A stretch of DNA of 39,398 nt. It comes from Bacteroidota bacterium. GTDB taxonomy: Bacteria > Bacteroidota > Bacteroidia > AKYH767-A > OLB10. The DNA lies in the NCBI GenBank assembly GCA_016717325.1, contig JADKFV010000013.1:1-39398 (forward strand), written 5' to 3'. A program made the translations under genes and the position numbers. The notes below the pieces were generated by a model. It searched no databases, was not told the DNA's origin, and saw only the letters and a list, made by a program, of their open reading frames with translations. This document shows positions 37,590 through 39,398 of the stretch, piece after piece. Each line of letters starts with the position of its first letter. Positions within the stretch are counted from its first letter, which is position 1.

Positions 37590-37867
37590 ACTATTTTGTT
37601 TATTAAATATTTCTCCTCCTTGAAAAGGAGGGCCTCCATTGTATAAACATCATTGTCATAAAAAGTGTAAGTTATTAAATCTCCAACACTATCGCATATA
37701 CTTGCACAACTCCCTCTTGATTTTACGAAACTTGTAGCAGTAGAAATGTTAGCAGTGTCGGCAAAATTTATTAATGCGCTATCGCCAAAGCACCACACTG
37801 CACCTTGTTTTTGAGCAAGGCACAGCGTGGGCAAAGCAATTAAAAATACAGCCGCAATAGTTTTCAT
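37583..37867 (-). CDS. T9SS cargo protein (WCFGDSA paralog 2), N-terminal part, frame-broken
   Basis: The fragment has a signal peptide (MKTIAAVFLIALPTLCLAQ) and the family N-terminus QGAVWCFGDSALINF, so it is the start of the gene. The frame is lost after YDNDVYTM and ends soon after (LINKIVC). A frame change inside the palindrome at 37615-37631 restores GGPPFQGGE, then IFNKQNSMLKNGDS, and continues into the 36366-37589 frame, which aligns with VYNMNNQVIQNGTN of paralog 1. Whether the break is real or a sequencing error is open. Confidence 0.8.
   Translation of the reverse strand: MKTIAAVFLIALPTLCLAQKQGAVWCFGDSALINFADTANISTATSFVKSRGSCASICDSVGDLITYTFYDNDVYTMEALLFKEEKYLINKIVC
37615..37631. 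repeat. Palindromic micro-element C at the frame break of paralog 2
   Basis: CCTCCTT, GAA and AAGGAGG form a seven-base-pair hairpin. Read on the minus strand in the frame of the downstream fragment it gives PPFQGGE, a peptide I recall as the translation of a widespread short palindromic repeat. Paralog 1 has no such stretch, so the element seems to be inserted, and the reading frame breaks within or next to it. Confidence 0.6.
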
Positions 37868-37882
37868 TTTGGAACTCTAATT

Positions 37883-38209
37883 TTATTGCTTCACTAGAGT
37901 AAGTTTTTTAAAAGTGATGTGGCCAAATGTGTCCACAATTTTTATTTGGTACATGCCATTTGCAATTTCGACAATGGAAAATTGCTTTGGTAATGGTGGC
38001 TGATAATTTTTTATTATTTTCCCTTTGGTATCAATTACCGCAACTTCCTTTATATTTTTACTATTACCACTTATGGTAAAAAATAAATTTGCCGGATTGG
38101 GCACCAACGAGTACTCATCTTCTAATTTTATTAATGGTGCTAGTGGTTTGGCTTTACGCATGGCCACGTATTGCGGGTGTATTTCCTTATCGAGCATAGA
38201 AGCTGCCAC
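37883..38209 (-). CDS. Beta-helix T9SS protein, C-terminal sorting-domain part
   Basis: The fragment carries the end of the gene that enters from the right: AASMLDKEIHPQY, then the type A sorting domain (SLVPNPANLFFTISG to KLTLVKQ). The ATG at 38209 is internal. Removing one T from the run complementary to 38234-38238 joins it to the 38187-39398 frame as NFTEAGDAIYVAASML. The next gene of the group starts 15 bp downstream. Confidence 0.75.
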   Translation of the reverse strand: MAASMLDKEIHPQYVAMRKAKPLAPLIKLEDEYSLVPNPANLFFTISGNSKNIKEVAVIDTKGKIIKNYQPPLPKQFSIVEIANGMYQIKIVDTFGHITFKKLTLVKQ

Positions 38210-39398
38210 ATAGATAGCATCGCCTGCCTCGGTAAAAATTTAACGCACTTATATTATCCAACACGCTACTATCCATTGTGCCTGGCGACAAATTGTTTGC
38301 GTAAGTATTAATGTAAATACTGTTTACCGTTTTTTTGTAATACTCTATGTTATTGGTATCAACAATAGCAGTATTTATGTTTTGTGCCGTTGTAATATTG
38401 GTTGAGTCGGTAGCAAGTTCATTTATCTGTGCAAATGCACCAATATTGGTTTGTGCTATGTCATTGAAAAATTGTTGGTAGTAAATATCGTCACTATTAC
38501 CTTGGTATATAATAGTGCTATCGCTTTTCATGCTGGAGTAAGCATTCCATTTTGCAAGCCAAATATTTTCATTTGCATATTCGTCAAACTGTAAACTATC
38601 GCCTACTGTACTACCATACTCTGCATCGCGGCTGTGGCGACTGCTAAAATCTTCGCAGGTAACAGGGGGGATCGCGGCTAAATCTGGTATACTAAACACA
38701 ATCGGACTTGTAGTACCATTATCCTTTGGATCATACGGATTGGAACCCAGCGTACCGGGGCGGTGATACCAGTTGATTAATCCTCCACTTGTACCAACCA
38801 CTCTATCGGTAGGCGTGCCACTTTGGTTTGGCGTGTCGTTCCAAGCATTATCCATAGGTTCGCTATTGCCCGTGTTGTCATTTACTTGATATTGGTCGGG
38901 TAGTGTGGCACCGTCAAGGTGTATTCCTTCATCATACAGTGTCATGCTATTGCTTCGCAAAAGTGTTTTGTCACAGTTACCCATAAAACGAAAACCATAT
39001 GGCATCCGCGTTATCGTATTACAATTAAATCTTCCATCGGCACACAGTTCGGCATCTATCCCTCTAAAGTTTGTAATGCCTGTGAGGGTGTTGCTATTGG
39101 AAATGGTATTGCCTACAACTCTTGCATTACCACAATTTTGCAACAACATACCCGCAGTATAATCACCGAGTGCAGTAGTTAAGTTGTATTGAATGGTGTT
39201 GGCCGAAGTTATATTATTTACAGGGTCGAAACCTATATGAATATAATTATGATTCAACACTGCAATGCCTATGCGGGGATTGATAATGGTGTTATTGGTA
39301 ATCGTAAAATTCCGTTTGGGTTTTTGCACACTTGCCCCTTTGTTTATTACAAGCACGGCAGTGCCAAAATATTGGTCTTCACTAACTGGTCTATACGT
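38187..39398 (-). CDS. Right-handed beta-helix T9SS protein, partial (5' end outside the window)
   Basis: The frame is open to the right edge; the GTG at 39356 is not needed as a start because coding sequence (RPVSEDQYFGTAV) continues upstream. Repeated short turns (TNNTIINPRIGIAVLNHN, VVGNTISNSNT, CNTITRMPYGFRF, LLRSNSMTLYDEGIHL) are typical of the pectate-lyase-like parallel beta-helix. Domain size suggests a surface-exposed protein; enzymatic function is not indicated, as no catalytic residues could be recognised. It is the first of three co-oriented T9SS cargo genes. Confidence 0.8.
   Translation of the reverse strand, partial: TYRPVSEDQYFGTAVLVINKGASVQKPKRNFTITNNTIINPRIGIAVLNHNYIHIGFDPVNNITSANTIQYNLTTALGDYTAGMLLQNCGNARVVGNTISNSNTLTGITNFRGIDAELCADGRFNCNTITRMPYGFRFMGNCDKTLLRSNSMTLYDEGIHLDGATLPDQYQVNDNTGNSEPMDNAWNDTPNQSGTPTDRVVGTSGGLINWYHRPGTLGSNPYDPKDNGTTSPIVFSIPDLAAIPPVTCEDFSSRHSRDAEYGSTVGDSLQFDEYANENIWLAKWNAYSSMKSDSTIIYQGNSDDIYYQQFFNDIAQTNIGAFAQINELATDSTNITTAQNINTAIVDTNNIEYYKKTVNSIYINTYANNLSPGTMDSSVLDNISALNFYRGRRCYLCGSFYAR

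Overview
The window looks like the chromosome of an uncultured member of the Bacteroidota, most likely near Chitinophagales, Saprospirales or Sphingobacteriales. The signs are type IX secretion (T9SS) C-terminal sorting domains, SprB-type repeats, a TonB-linked outer-membrane barrel of the CarboxypepD_reg/plug/barrel type, the ~490-residue archaeal/eukaryotic-type prolyl-tRNA synthetase usual in this phylum, an almost complete lack of Shine-Dalgarno sequences, and one clean TTG-N17-TAnnTTTG promoter. No tRNA, rRNA, CRISPR array or transposase was found.

Positions 1-18680 (minus strand) hold one giant surface-adhesin gene, read from 18680 leftwards and leaving the window at base 1, so at least about 6200 codons. 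Its order is: signal peptide, fibronectin-III-like domain, right-handed beta-helix (about residues 390-1520), a twice-repeated 1.69-kb cassette of a MAM-like/choice-of-anchor-J sandwich plus a legume-lectin-like sandwich, a third lectin-like domain, more Ig/PKD-like domains, and an array of about 19 SprB repeats. The frame is intact for 9.25 kb, then breaks at 9468-9470, about 5870 and about 4960, and then every few hundred bases towards base 1. In every case checked, an alternative frame resumes the same domain.

Positions 19373-23818 (plus) hold a TonB-type outer-membrane barrel, an M16 zinc peptidase and a secreted YceI protein. A convergent T9SS cargo gene (23883-25463, minus) follows. Positions 26124-28464 (minus) hold a Crp/Fnr regulator and a pirin-YceI gene pair with a good terminator. 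Positions 28601-31904 (minus) hold a FadL-like barrel and an Asn/Pro/Tyr-rich lipoprotein with terminators and a promoter. Positions 32027-34228 (plus) hold proS and tmk.

Positions 34273-39398 (minus) are three co-oriented T9SS cargo genes: a beta-helix protein entering from the right edge and two tandem paralogs that share a WCFGDSA N-terminus. The last gene is followed by three 166-bp tandem units, each carrying an intact copy of the last ~28 codons of a sorting domain with its stop. Short palindromic elements have inserted in these paralogs, and one sits exactly where a reading frame breaks.

The main theme is cell-surface and secreted proteins delivered by T9SS and assembled from repeated and nested modules. 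Frameshifts cluster at both ends of the window, so some breaks may be sequencing or assembly errors rather than true gene decay.
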